64,000 nucleotides of DNA from Taeniopygia guttata (Eukaryota > Chordata > Aves > Passeriformes > Estrildidae). The notes under the pieces are model-generated. The model did no database searches. It was not told where the DNA came from and saw only the letters and a list, made by a program, of their open reading frames with translations. The stretch is taken from contig NC_133024.1 of the NCBI RefSeq assembly GCF_048771995.1, forward strand, positions 57,618,501-57,682,500. The letters run 5' to 3'. Positions 41,301 to 49,615 of the stretch are shown here, piece after piece. Each line of letters starts with the position of its first letter. The stretch's first letter is position 1. The translations under genes and the position numbers were made by a program.

Positions 41301-44300
41301 ACCAAAAAAGAAAAAATAAACCAGATCTTATTCAGTCTATCTTTTTCCCAGACATTATTCACTTATCATATTCCTACCATGACAGGATTCAGTCTCTACC
41401 AATAACACAATGACGGAAGACATGATGCAAAAATCTCAAAATCTGCTTAAGAATTCTACTTATAAAAATCTGCCAAGATAATACTAGACTGGAATCAAAC
41501 AGAAAGCTGGGACTCTAGAAAACACATTTCACTGAAAGTTTTGCTGTAACAAAACAGTCCAAGAATGACAAGATTATGTACAACCACCAAAACCAGCATA
41601 TTAATAAAAAACACACTCTCTCGTTACTGTATTTGGCTTCAGATTGAAGACATCTCCTGTAAAACACATGTTATGACACACTTGTAAAAGGATTCTTAGA
41701 CTGAAGATGTTACCAGCATATTTCTGTAGAAGAATATGAGCATAAGCTCGTTGACAATAACATTCAGCATCATCTGGATTCTTTTCCAAAGCTGTTGTCA
41801 GTTCCTGTAAACACACATTAAAAAAATGAAATAGTACTTCAGAAATCCTCATAAAAACACAGCATCAAACTGTCCACTAAGAGACATTTCAGAAGATAAA
41901 ACCCTAACTGGCATTTCTGTTTACCTGTTGCTTAGCTCCCTAGCACAAAGCTAAACATCAGAGCCTGGAGTACAAGGAACCTGCCAATTACACCAAATTC
42001 AAGAGACTGTTTCTTACTGTGAAGGAAATGGGATTTCAAATGCTCTAAACATTAAGTTTAACACAGATGATCGTCTCTGTTCGAAAAACCTTCCTACAAT
42101 TCTCAGCATACTTGTACACAGGTTGGCTGGATTTGAGAGAGCAGTGCAGTATTAGCAATTTGGAAGTTAATGCACAGTGTGTCAGAACAGTTGTGTGGAG
42201 GTAAGATGCTATGAAATACCAAGTAACACATACTATAGTGCATAAGAGGTTGTTTCAATTTATGCTGAGCACAAAAGCAGAAGAACAAAAGGTTTATGGA
42301 GCACAGGGTTCAGAGGAGGTATTATTGAACAATGAAAATAAGCATAAAGTAGTCCTTTGTTAAGAGAATCACAGGATATATGGATTGAAATAACAACACA
42401 TTGCTCTTTCTGAGAAAAGTTAATGGGTTTGGCCACAGAGTAAAACCACAGCAACTTGAAGCACACAGCTGGAAAGAGCATTTCCAATTCTCTCCTTACT
42501 GGTGAGAGAAGTTCTTCCCTTTGCTAGAAACCAGTCTTCCAAAAGCAACTACACTACATTGCTACAGTACAGTAATCCTGTTTGCTAAGCTGACTTCTAC
42601 TCAAGACTTCCACCTGGAATCTAGTAAGCATGGACATAGCTAAGATACAAGCTTTAAACCTGCATAAATATTTGTACAGCACAGCTGCCAAAACTCTATC
42701 CCACCAAGACAGGGAAAAAAGAAGGGAAGGAGGACTTGCCTTAGCTCTAATTCAGACCAGTGTCTTTTTCTAACAGATGTCACATAAAGTGTTTATGCCA
42801 CGTAGGACTTACGTGGCCATAACAGCTTCTAGCATGAGCTCTAACTCTGTAACATAAACACACCTCTATAGAGGTACAGCACATAAATCTAAATCCTTGG
42901 GAGGTCTCTGAGGAAAGGGGCAGGCAGTAGGCAGCAGTAACTTGATCCACTTGTACCGATGCCTTCCTGAGATTTAAAGTCATTCAAAAGCAGCTGTCAT
43001 TATGGAAATACTCATGGCTACAGGTATTCCACACGGCAGGGATGTGAGGCAATGCACATATTAAAATTGGTTCATATTATGCTGAGAGGTGAAGCACCAA
43101 GCAGGGCCTGACTCTGATACTGAGCATCATAGGCACATTCAGGTGCAGAGGCACTGCTTTGACAGATCACCTCTCCCCCCCTCAAACACTATTTCCTGTG
43201 ATTTATGCTGATGACGGATACACTAATTAGAGTCAGCAACACATAAATGGATCTTCCTACAAAACTAACCCTCACCCCAGGAAAGCAAAGCAAAGCCAAG
43301 CACTTTCAACAGTGTAAAACTTCTCTCTTTGTGTGCTTTTTATCAGTAAGTTACCATATCTCATCCACACACACGGTGAAAGTAACTCCTGTAAGCTTTT
43401 GAGAAGCCAAGTAATACTGGACTAGCACTGGGAACTCCAGACTACGGACACCAGCAACAGTTACTTAGAACAAGCTTAGACTTTGTCCTCACACTCAAGT
43501 ATGTGCTTTCTGCATATTTTGACTCTAAAGGCCCTTACCATATGACCAAATTGCAGATCTGTTTCTAAACACACTGGAAAATTTGGTAAAAAGTTGGCCT
43601 GAATTAAAGGTACCTTCTGTCTCCACATAGTAGCTTACATTTTCAGCTTAAAATGAGAAGTCATTCATGATTTCACATCTTTGTCATTCAGACAGTATTA
43701 GAAGATAGATGATGATCTTTCAATTGCATCAGATCCAAGTGCAGAAAGCCAAAGCACAATCTCCAGGAATTAAAGCAATCAACAATCCCAAGGACACAGT
43801 GCAGAAATGCTAGGCCAACTGGACAGAAGCCCAGCCAGGTATGAAAGCATTACACAGCACCATTTCTACACAATCATCCCCCAGATTAGAAATATTAAGC
43901 ACATGAACATAGGGATCACACATAAGACCATGCAGGAACAGTGTAGCACCTGGAGATTTTCTAAGTCAGGAAAATGCTACTCTGAGCTGCGGCACTTACC
44001 AGTTCAGAGACCACCAAGCACAATCTGCCTACTCAATCCAGGGATTTGAAAACAAGGCCTAACAACTGACACCAGTATTACTGTGTCAGGTATTAAATAA
44101 TGCCTATAGAATGGGTTACATAATGTTCTGAAGCACTGAATGCACAAAGAACTGAAATATAAGCTAGAAAAGCAAAACAACTATGTTAATCCAGGAAAAA
44201 ATACAAAACCACATTTTGACAGTATTCCTTAATACTTCTGAAGACCTGGTGTCAGGGATTTTTAGTTTGTTTCCTAGTGTGTTTTTTTGGTTTTATTTTT

Positions 44301-45318
44301 TTTTAACTACAAACTGTGAAACTTACACCATTTTTTAGATCTTTACTTAGTTTTGTTATGCCATATAGATTTGGCTATTCCAAACTGGTTTTTAAATGTC
44401 ATTTATCTTTTGAAAAACTTCTACAAGTTACAGCCTAAACCCTAAAAAAATGAAAAATTTAGCTTCACCATTTTCTTAGTGGAAAGATAATTTAGTATCA
44501 TTTAATGGCTCTACCACCCACTCTCTTCAAGCAGTACTAACCATTTACATCCTCTCCCCTCCCAAGTAGTTAAATAGAAATACTTAGCCACCCTCCAGCC
44601 TGTTCACCCTCCAGAACAGGCCAGGTAGGAAGGGACCTCAAAAGATCATCTCATCTAACCTTTCACGGGAAAGCATGCCTAGATTAGAGTATCAAGCAAC
44701 CTGCCCATTCGAGTCTTGAAAACCTCCAGTGACAGGGACTCTACCACGTCCGTGGGGAGGGTGTTTCAGTGAGCGATTGTTCCCACTACATAAAAATTAT
44801 TTTCTATGGAGATGAAAGGAAGATCAGTCGTGGTGCCCACAAATTATAGGGAGTGGAATAAAGTAGACCAGGGCAAAATAAAACCTCAGATGAAATACTT
44901 CTCTTCAATAAGCTTGGGATTTTATACCAACAAATCTTAACGGATGTAGTTGTGTGAACTATCATCTACCTACACGGAAGAGAAAGTTGGTTGCTTTGCT
45001 TCCCCCCCCCACCCCTTCTTTGCCACACAGGCAACACGAGCACTGTGCCAGGTCTGCGCCGGGCTCCCCTGCAGCCCGACCGCACTTGTGCCGGGTTCCC
45101 GAGGGACCCCCGAGGACCCCGCCCGGCCCGGCCCGGCCCGGCCCTCACCTGCGCCGCCGCCCCCGGGTCCCGGTCGACGTCCGCGTCCGAGAACCTGCCA
45201 AGGAAACACAACGCCGTCAGCGGGCGGGCGGGCGGCGGGCCCGCGGGGGAGGCAGGGCCGAAGAGGGCGCTCACCGCGGCGGGGCCGCTCCCGATGCCGC
45301 TCCCGCCGCCTCCTCCAT
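20293..45318 (-). CDS. SUGT1: SUGT1 (SGT1 homolog), HSP90 co-chaperone, complete, 13 coding exons
   Basis: Adaptor between HSP90 and client complexes, binding SKP1-containing SCF ligases; required for kinetochore assembly and NLR receptor stability. Exons in transcript order (- strand): 45318-45275, 45194-45149, 41804-41714, 41040-40971, 40659-40589, 36476-36423, 34718-34702, 33738-33704, 33288-33192, 32210-32103, 22558-22468, 21197-21016, 20394-20293. The phases join into 335 aa plus TAA (human short isoform 333). Domains: Ala/Gly/Pro-rich N-terminus (1-15); three TPR repeats (about 17-125, with [17 protein letters not shown] and SLELNPNN); linker (126-141); CS domain (about 142-232, [34 protein letters not shown]); SGS domain (about 245-335, [46 protein letters not shown], ending WKKF). 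The start ATG (45318-45316) has G at -3 and +4 and lies in a CpG island. It is tandem with ELF1 and convergent with CNMD. Confidence 0.97.
21016..21197 (-). CDS. SUGT1: SUGT1 exon 12 (residues 242-302, SGS domain)
   Basis: Acceptor TTTTCAG, donor GTAAGT. It encodes [20 protein letters not shown] and [20 protein letters not shown], the diagnostic SGS motif. Confidence 0.98.
21198..22467 (-). other. SUGT1: SUGT1 intron 11
   Basis: About one third of it is a solo LTR (21704-22163) in antisense orientation. The rest is AT-rich without recognised elements. Confidence 0.85.
21704..22163 (+). mobile_element. Solo LTR of an avian endogenous retrovirus, in SUGT1 intron 11
   Basis: A fossil LTR of about 460 bp, beginning TGTCCTGAG and ending in CCACAACA, with a GGCCAGGACAGAGTTTATT block near the start, a GC-richer middle, an AT-rich pre-polyadenylation part and a purine-rich tail. 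From memory this layout matches a common bird ERV LTR group, probably ERVL-related. No retroviral genes flank it, so it is a solo LTR. I could not find a convincing target-site duplication. It lies antisense to SUGT1. The exact family name and age are not assignable by eye; it is moderately diverged. Confidence 0.72.
22468..22558 (-). CDS. SUGT1: SUGT1 exon 11 (residues 212-242, end of CS domain)
   Basis: Acceptor TTTGTAG, donor GTTTGT (a weaker donor than its neighbours). It encodes [20 protein letters not shown] then [10 protein letters not shown]. Confidence 0.96.
22559..32102 (-). other. SUGT1: SUGT1 intron 10 (9.5 kb)
   Basis: Largest SUGT1 intron. It contains a CR1 fragment at 25725-25880 and an inverted repeat at 31637-31661. 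Apart from these it is AT-rich sequence with only short, meaningless open frames. Confidence 0.85.
25725..25880 (-). mobile_element. CR1 LINE fragment in SUGT1 intron 10
   Basis: The + strand resembles the reverse complement of the CR1 ORF2 3' region: CTCAGCTTCTCCTTGTAG, then TGACCATCTTGGCAGCCCTC and CAGTGCCTTTCTCGCACTGG. It is truncated at both sides and old. Confidence 0.75.
32103..32210 (-). CDS. SUGT1: SUGT1 exon 10 (residues 176-211, CS domain)
   Basis: Acceptor TTAATAG, donor GTAAGC. It encodes [20 protein letters not shown] and [13 protein letters not shown], nearly identical to human. Confidence 0.97.
33192..33288 (-). CDS. SUGT1: SUGT1 exon 9 (residues 143-175, CS domain)
   Basis: Acceptor TTTAAAG, donor GTGATT. 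It encodes [20 protein letters not shown] then [12 protein letters not shown], the first strands of the CS beta-sandwich that contacts HSP90. Confidence 0.96.
33704..33738 (-). CDS. SUGT1: SUGT1 exon 8 (residues 132-143)
   Basis: A 35-nt exon between CAACTAG and GTAAGT, encoding [11 protein letters not shown] and part of Lys143. This is the Gln/Pro-rich linker before the CS domain. Confidence 0.9.
34702..34718 (-). CDS. SUGT1: SUGT1 exon 7, a 17-nt microexon (residues 126-131)
   Basis: Preceded by a T8C8 pyrimidine tract ending in AG and followed by GTAAGA. Its 17 nt complete the split codon from exon 6 (Ala126), add SQTDL and leave phase 0. That is exactly what exon 8 needs to read in frame into KIKYDWYQTE; joining exon 6 straight to exon 8 would shift the frame. 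From memory, human has a segment of the same length here (G-SESEV). Confidence 0.87.
36303..36328. repeat. Perfect 11-bp inverted repeat with 4-nt loop
   Basis: Arms TTTAGAACAAA (36303-36313) and TTTGTTCTAAA (36318-36328) around TTAT, in SUGT1 intron 6, 95 bases downstream of the exon 6 donor in transcript direction. Confidence 0.9.
36423..36476 (-). CDS. SUGT1: SUGT1 exon 6 (residues 108-126)
   Basis: A 54-nt exon between TTCTAG and GTAAGA, encoding [17 protein letters not shown]. It matches the human FMVWIKRCQEAQNG helix closing the TPR domain. Confidence 0.94.
40111..40184. repeat. Imperfect direct repeat, 47-bp spacing
   Basis: GTATGTAATGT occurs at 40111-40121 and again at 40158-40168, each followed by a similar AGGTAA-CTT-TCAG/GACAG sequence. 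A small local duplication in SUGT1 intron 5. Confidence 0.75.
40589..40659 (-). CDS. SUGT1: SUGT1 exon 5 (residues 84-108, TPR3)
   Basis: Acceptor TGTGTCAG, donor GTAAGT. It encodes [20 protein letters not shown] then RLD. Confidence 0.96.
40971..41040 (-). CDS. SUGT1: SUGT1 exon 4 (residues 61-84, TPR2)
   Basis: Acceptor TCAACAG, donor GTATGT. It encodes (D)[15 protein letters not shown] then AVALLRK(G). Confidence 0.96.
41714..41804 (-). CDS. SUGT1: SUGT1 exon 3 (residues 31-60, TPR1/2)
   Basis: Acceptor TTTACAG, donor GTAACA. It encodes [20 protein letters not shown] then [10 protein letters not shown], with TPR spacing of small and aromatic residues. Confidence 0.97.
44624..44820 (-). 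mobile_element. CR1 LINE 3'-end fragment in SUGT1 intron 2
   Basis: The + strand reads AGGAAGGGACCTC, ATCATCTCATCTAACC, CTTGAAAACCTCCAGTGACA and GGGACTCTACCAC in the order of a reversed CR1 3' end. It appears to be an older CR1 subfamily than the 5627-6115 copy. Confidence 0.8.
45121..45145 (-). repeat. GGGCC pentanucleotide repeat next to SUGT1 exon 2 donor
   Basis: Five units of GCCCG/GGCCC on the + strand, hence five GGG runs on the transcript strand. The first run starts about four bases after the GT donor at 45148-45147. Confidence 0.9.
45149..45194 (-). CDS. SUGT1: SUGT1 exon 2 (residues 15-30)
   Basis: Acceptor TTGGCAG, donor GTGAGG. It encodes (R)[15 protein letters not shown], matching human FSDALIDEDPQAAL only in part. 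It is separated from exon 1 by an 80-nt intron. Confidence 0.9.
45275..45318 (-). CDS. SUGT1: SUGT1 exon 1 (start codon, residues 1-14)
   Basis: Encodes [14 protein letters not shown] and two bases of Arg15. The donor GTGAGC follows at 45274. The human start is also Ala-rich but not the same sequence. Confidence 0.88.
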
Positions 45319-45477
45319 GCCGCCCGTCGCCCCCCGGAAACTTCTGGAGCCGCCCAGGCGCCCGCGCCGCACGCACCGCGCCAGGCCGCGCCGCGCGGGG
45401 GCTGCCGGGAGGCGCGGGAGCGGCCGCGCAGGCCCCGCCCCGCCCCGCGCCGCGCCGCCGCCGTGCCCGCCCTGCCC

Positions 45478-45528
45478 TTCCCGCCGCCTTTTCCTGCCGC
45501 CGCTCCTCTTCCCGCCAGGCTTCCCGCC
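45478..45528 (+). promoter_or_regulatory. Three TTCCCGCC E2F-like motifs
   Basis: Exact TTCCCGCC at 45478-45485, 45509-45516 and 45521-45528, about 160-210 bases upstream of the SUGT1 start codon. E2F binding is inferred from the motif only. Confidence 0.5.
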
Positions 45529-45659
45529 CCGCAGCGCCCGCCCCGCCTGCCGCGGGGGAGCTCGGCCCGTCGGGCTCCGAGCTGCTAAGGATTTGTATCG
45601 AAGTCTGCAATTTTTTTTTCGGTTGCTGACCGGTAGCTGCAGCAGGGATGGTTTAGTAG

Positions 45660-45672
45660 TTGCGCAATTGCG
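45660..45672. promoter_or_regulatory. Overlapping palindromes TTGCGCAA and CGCAATTGCG
   Basis: TTGCGCAA (45660-45667) is the textbook C/EBP palindrome and overlaps a perfect 10-bp palindrome (45663-45672), about 340 bases upstream of the SUGT1 start codon. Confidence 0.4.
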
Positions 45673-45879
45673 TTGTGAGCATCGTACGCGTGGCTGATGT
45701 TTGGTTTTAAAGGAAAAGGGAACACAATCAGCAGAGGAGTTGGCTGTCAGCAGGCTGGGCAGGAAGGAGCTGGGGAAAGGTCACTGCGGCAGTGGGACAT
45801 GGGGACCCCCTGACACCTCCTAAAGCAGGGCAGAGGGAGGGAAGAACTGAGAACTGTGGCCACAGGCGTGAGAAGCAGG

Positions 45880-46085
45880 AGATCGCAGAGTCAGTTTGGC
45901 TGGAAATGATCATCGAGTCCCGCCGCTGACTGAACACCACCATGATAACCATGCTAAGTCCAGTATTTCCTTAAACACCTCCAGGGATGGTGACTCCACC
46001 TCCTCCCTGGGCAGCCCATTCCAATATCTACTTGCCCTCATTCTTCCCAATATCCAACCTAAACCTCCACTGGTGCAGTTTATAA
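45880..46085 (-). mobile_element. CR1 LINE fragment with ORF2 C-terminus
   Basis: The - strand translates to YWNGLPREEVESPSLEVFK, the C-terminal signature of the CR1 ORF2 protein. The + strand shows CACCTCCAGGGATGGTGACT and ATCCAACCTAAACCTCC. It lies upstream of SUGT1, close to the CpG island. Confidence 0.88.
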
Positions 46086-47132
46086 TACCTCTAGCAAGAG
46101 GGGTTAGAGTATTAATTAACAAAAAAGTTATATAATCTGTAACCAGTGAAGGCCTTTGTTAAAATTTATAACCAGTGTGACGTTTTAGTAATCAGAGAAC
46201 CAGCCTTTTGTGGGTTACGACCTAGCTCCCTACTTTGTACAAATCAGAATAAAAACCAGAAATACCTCTCAGTGTGTCAGCTGGTGCTGTGCACCAAGCA
46301 CCCAGCCCATGTTCAGGACAACAGGGTGGTGGACAGGACTTCACAAAGACAGCCTGTGGCCTCCATCCTCCTCCACCTCTTCCAGATGGCATTTCCTTCT
46401 GTGTGCCTCAAAAATAAACAAATGCCTTTTTTTCCTCTGTGGCTTCACACATGTGTGGACAAGAACCAAGGCCTCAATTTTTATTTTCTGACTCAGAGGT
46501 GGCTGGGACTTTAGCTGTCATGTTTTGTTTGGCTGCTGCCACAGGCACAAAGGCAGCTGTGACGGGAGGGGCAGCTCAAACTCCCAATGTGAGCTCTCAT
46601 TTTATTATTTACTCCAGCTTCTCCCTTCCTTTGCCATATCAACCAGAGTTCAAAGCACAGATCCACCCGGCTGGCACACCGGAGCCCAAGGGATATGGGG
46701 AGGGAGTGATTTCCATTTACTGTGTGTTACACAACAGTCTGCTGCTGGAGACACATTATTGCTGCTGGAGATTTCCACCACTTCTCCAACTGACATAAAC
46801 TAAACTGACAAATCATTTTCCATGTGTAATAGCTGCATCTACGGCATGAAGTTTTGTTGGTGAAGCTGTAATCTTATGGTGCAAATTTTTTCCCCCCACA
46901 TTTCCAGTAAACACCAAAGCAATATCCCTATATCTAAAACCACTTATGTCAGTCAAGCATTACCACTTCAGATTTTCTAGAATTATGAAAGGAAAACATC
47001 CCTATGTTATAGTTTGATTTTAAAAAATAGCCTCCCTCTCCAGTGTTTCTGTCAATCTAACACAGCCCTTGGAGTGAGGACTATTACCAGATATGCTTCC
47101 ACAAAGCTTATCCACATTCCTGACAATATTGC

Positions 47133-47160
47133 CAGCACTCCCTAGCTGCAGGGAGTGCTG
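47133..47160. repeat. Perfect 11-bp GC-rich hairpin, 6-nt loop
   Basis: Arms CAGCACTCCCT (47133-47143) and AGGGAGTGCTG (47150-47160) around AGCTGC. Two further pairs are possible outside a single mismatch. Confidence 0.92.
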
Positions 47161-47510
47161 TCAGATAAACAACCACTGGTGTGGGTATGACCAGCCTTCC
47201 TGTAAACGGGGTGAGGCACTGGGTTTGCAGGTGGAAGACTGACTGCAAAGAGTCAGAGAGAAGCATTGAACTAACAAGGCAGCTGTGGCAGAGAATTGCT
47301 TGTTCAATAGTTTCTAGAGTTCCTTCTGTCAAGCAGCAAGATCATACTCTCTCTGCCACTCTTCTACTCCTATTAGTTTTTCTAGTATTAGTGCTCCAAG
47401 TTATATTTAACCTTACCAACCAATTAATAAAACTCCAACATTAATTCAATCATAGAAAGTCATATTCCCTTTCATTTTATACTGACAGAATCATAATACC
47501 AGGCACAATA

Positions 47511-49002
47511 TTTATTATTAACTTACCCTCTACTTAAACACTGCAACATGCAAGTTTTTGAAGCCCTAATAGTTTGGGCTGTCAGTTGTATCATATAAGC
47601 TACAACAACCTTTGTGAATTACGCTCAGAATTTCGTGTTGTTTCTTTGTCACATACTGGGAAGTGATGGAAAAGGAGAAGTTTAAATCCAGTTCCTGGAT
47701 TTATCACAACATTCAGTTCAGTTACAAAAATATACATTTTATACAGAGGATACTGACAGCACACTGACTGCATTAAAGTCTGTTCAGAAGTGATTTGTGA
47801 ATTGCTCATGTTCCACCATAGACCCAAACTGACTAATCACCCTGTCCTGTTTCTCACTGTATTTTACTTATTTATGGTGATTGTCAAAACATTATAATAA
47901 TAAAAAACATTTTGGAGTAAATACAGAAAAATGTTTTTTCCATTTGATTTATTTTCATAATAAACCAATTAAAAATACAAAAGAAGAACCCAAGGTTCAA
48001 TGGGCTCCATCATTTAAAAATTTGTCTTTAAATACAAAGTCACTCAGTAATATGAATACATATAACATTAGACCTCTAAACATAACGATCTTATTGATCT
48101 TATTTGCATCTATCAAAAGTTTGTATGGAAAAAATTAGCTGAAAAAACTTCCCTGCAACATTGAATATACAGTATTTACAATCAAAACCAAGAACTCTTA
48201 GCAGTATTAATCTCCAAAAACCTGCATAAATTGTATATATTTAATTTCCCTCCCCCCTTACAAAATAATCTGAAGTAGAAAGCAAGATTGTTAAGCTTCA
48301 TAGTTGCAAAATGGCATAAAACATTTGCACCTGTAGTGATGCCGTTAGCTTCTGTAATTAAATATATCTGATGTTTCCATATAAAATATAGACATGGCAT
48401 TGTCCATTTCTGGAATATATGTTTTGAATACTCTCAGTAGGAGTGTATATTCAATTTTGCACACACAAGAACTTGTGCTGCAAAAAATCCAAGAGGATAC
48501 CTGGTTATCAAAGTCTAAAACTGATGTCATTCACTGATATGAAACAGGTACTCGATCACAAAAATTCAGACACATGGAATGAAACTGTCTTACTAAAACT
48601 AACTGCTGCTTCCAAAGGTGATACACATACAGATTAAACAGAAAAGGTTACAATAACATTACTGTAATGTAAATCAGCAACAGACTGACACCAAAATAAG
48701 AGAAGTTTGAAACTTTGGCCAACAACCTCAGGAGGAAGTCTTCATAGAATAAAAAGCATGTTCCTTCATGCCTGTACTTTGAAAAATGATTAATATATAA
48801 TTTTATTTATATGATAACATTTAGCATTTAACAGAAAATCAAAATCCATCTTAAAGCATGAATTCTAAGAATTAACTGCAGAATTTTAGTAGCTTTGCAA
48901 CAATCATGCTTCAGAATCAAATAATATATACATAACTGAAAAGGTCCCATCACATTTATGAAAATAATCATCCACAGGAGTTTTTTAAAAATTATTTAAT
49001 TA
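47511..49002 (-). other. ELF1: Probable ELF1 3' UTR
   Basis: AT-rich sequence directly after the ELF1 stop codon. Candidate AATAAA signals on the - strand are at 48807-48802, 47953-47948 and 47516-47511, so the UTR may be about 0.2, 1.1 or 1.5 kb. Which is used cannot be told by reading. Confidence 0.5.
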
Positions 49003-49615
49003 TCAATACAAATTGGGTTCCAATGGCTCATTTTCTTGCTTCACTTGCATGTTAGATGGGAAATTATTTGAACTGGACACTACCATCACAAATGGTTGCT
49101 GCTGGAATCTCTGCTCTGACTGCTCAGTATCTTCTGCTTTGTCACTCTCCTCCTTTTCCTCTTCTTGTAGGTCAACCTGCTTCATGTCCGGTGCTTTAAT
49201 GACCGAAGTGATCACTGTGCCTGATGGCTGAGACACCACCTGTGAGCTGCTGGGCGAGAATGTCACCACAGGGGTGGTGGCACTGAAGGATGGAGATGAA
49301 GCCATGTTGACTGTTCCATTGCAAATTGTCTGCACGCTGCTGGTGAGCACCTGCTGAACTTGTGCTGGGCTCAGCACAATCGAGGAAGGAGGCGAGACTG
49401 GCTTCTGAGACTGTAGCATGATGTTTTCTTTAAGAACCGTCATGGGCTGGGAAGTAGGAATGGCTTGTAAAATGAATTTCTGTGCTGTTGTTACTGAGGC
49501 TGGATCTGTGCTGGCTATCACTGTAGTAAGAGGCACTGTCTGGAGTGTTACAGCATGCAGCTGCTGATTTCCAGGAGAAACAACCACTGGAACCTGTGTT
49601 GGAGTCTGCAAAGTC
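49003..49615 (-). CDS. ELF1: ELF1 last coding exon (C-terminal 203 residues)
   Basis: Acceptor TTAGCAG (a NAGNAG site). It encodes [20 protein letters not shown] to the C-terminus PLEPNLY. Conserved blocks: [54 protein letters not shown]. Confidence 0.97.

Larger units (their letters stand above)
32211..41713 (-). other. SUGT1: SUGT1 introns 3-9
   Basis: Introns of 981 (9), 415 (8), 963 (7), 1704 (6), 4112 (5), 311 (4) and 673 nt (3), separated by the small exons listed. Notable content: a perfect hairpin at 36303-36328, an A-rich run at 38169-38198 and a 47-bp spaced direct repeat at 40111-40184. No mobile element was recognised. Confidence 0.8.
41805..45148 (-). other. SUGT1: SUGT1 intron 2
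   Basis: Contains a CR1 fragment (44624-44820) and, beside the exon 2 donor, a GGGCC repeat. Otherwise AT-rich and without recognised elements. Confidence 0.85.
45040..45600. promoter_or_regulatory. SUGT1: CpG island and promoter of SUGT1
   Basis: CpG-dense stretch covering exons 1-2 and about 280 bases upstream of the start codon. It holds GC boxes (CCCCGCCCCGCCCC, about 45433-45446) and three TTCCCGCC motifs. No TATA box was seen, as expected of a housekeeping promoter. Confidence 0.85.
45601..47510. other. Spacer between SUGT1 promoter and ELF1 3' end
   Basis: Holds a CR1 fragment (45880-46085) and a strong hairpin (47133-47160). Open frames near 46146-46803 show no protein similarity I recognise. 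Confidence 0.6.

Noticed and set aside
44950-45697. Long open frames on both strands over the SUGT1 CpG island (over 200 aa)
   Set aside because: Low-complexity Pro/Arg/Ala translation from GC-rich DNA. Only the SUGT1 exon 1-2 frame continues into conserved exons.
46146-46803. Overlapping + strand open frames of 92-122 aa upstream of SUGT1
   Set aside because: No recognisable motif, no codon-bias cue and no splice context; likely chance.
49013-49231. Open frame on the + strand opposite the ELF1 last exon
   Set aside because: Shadow of the ELF1 coding sequence; the other strand shows the conserved protein.
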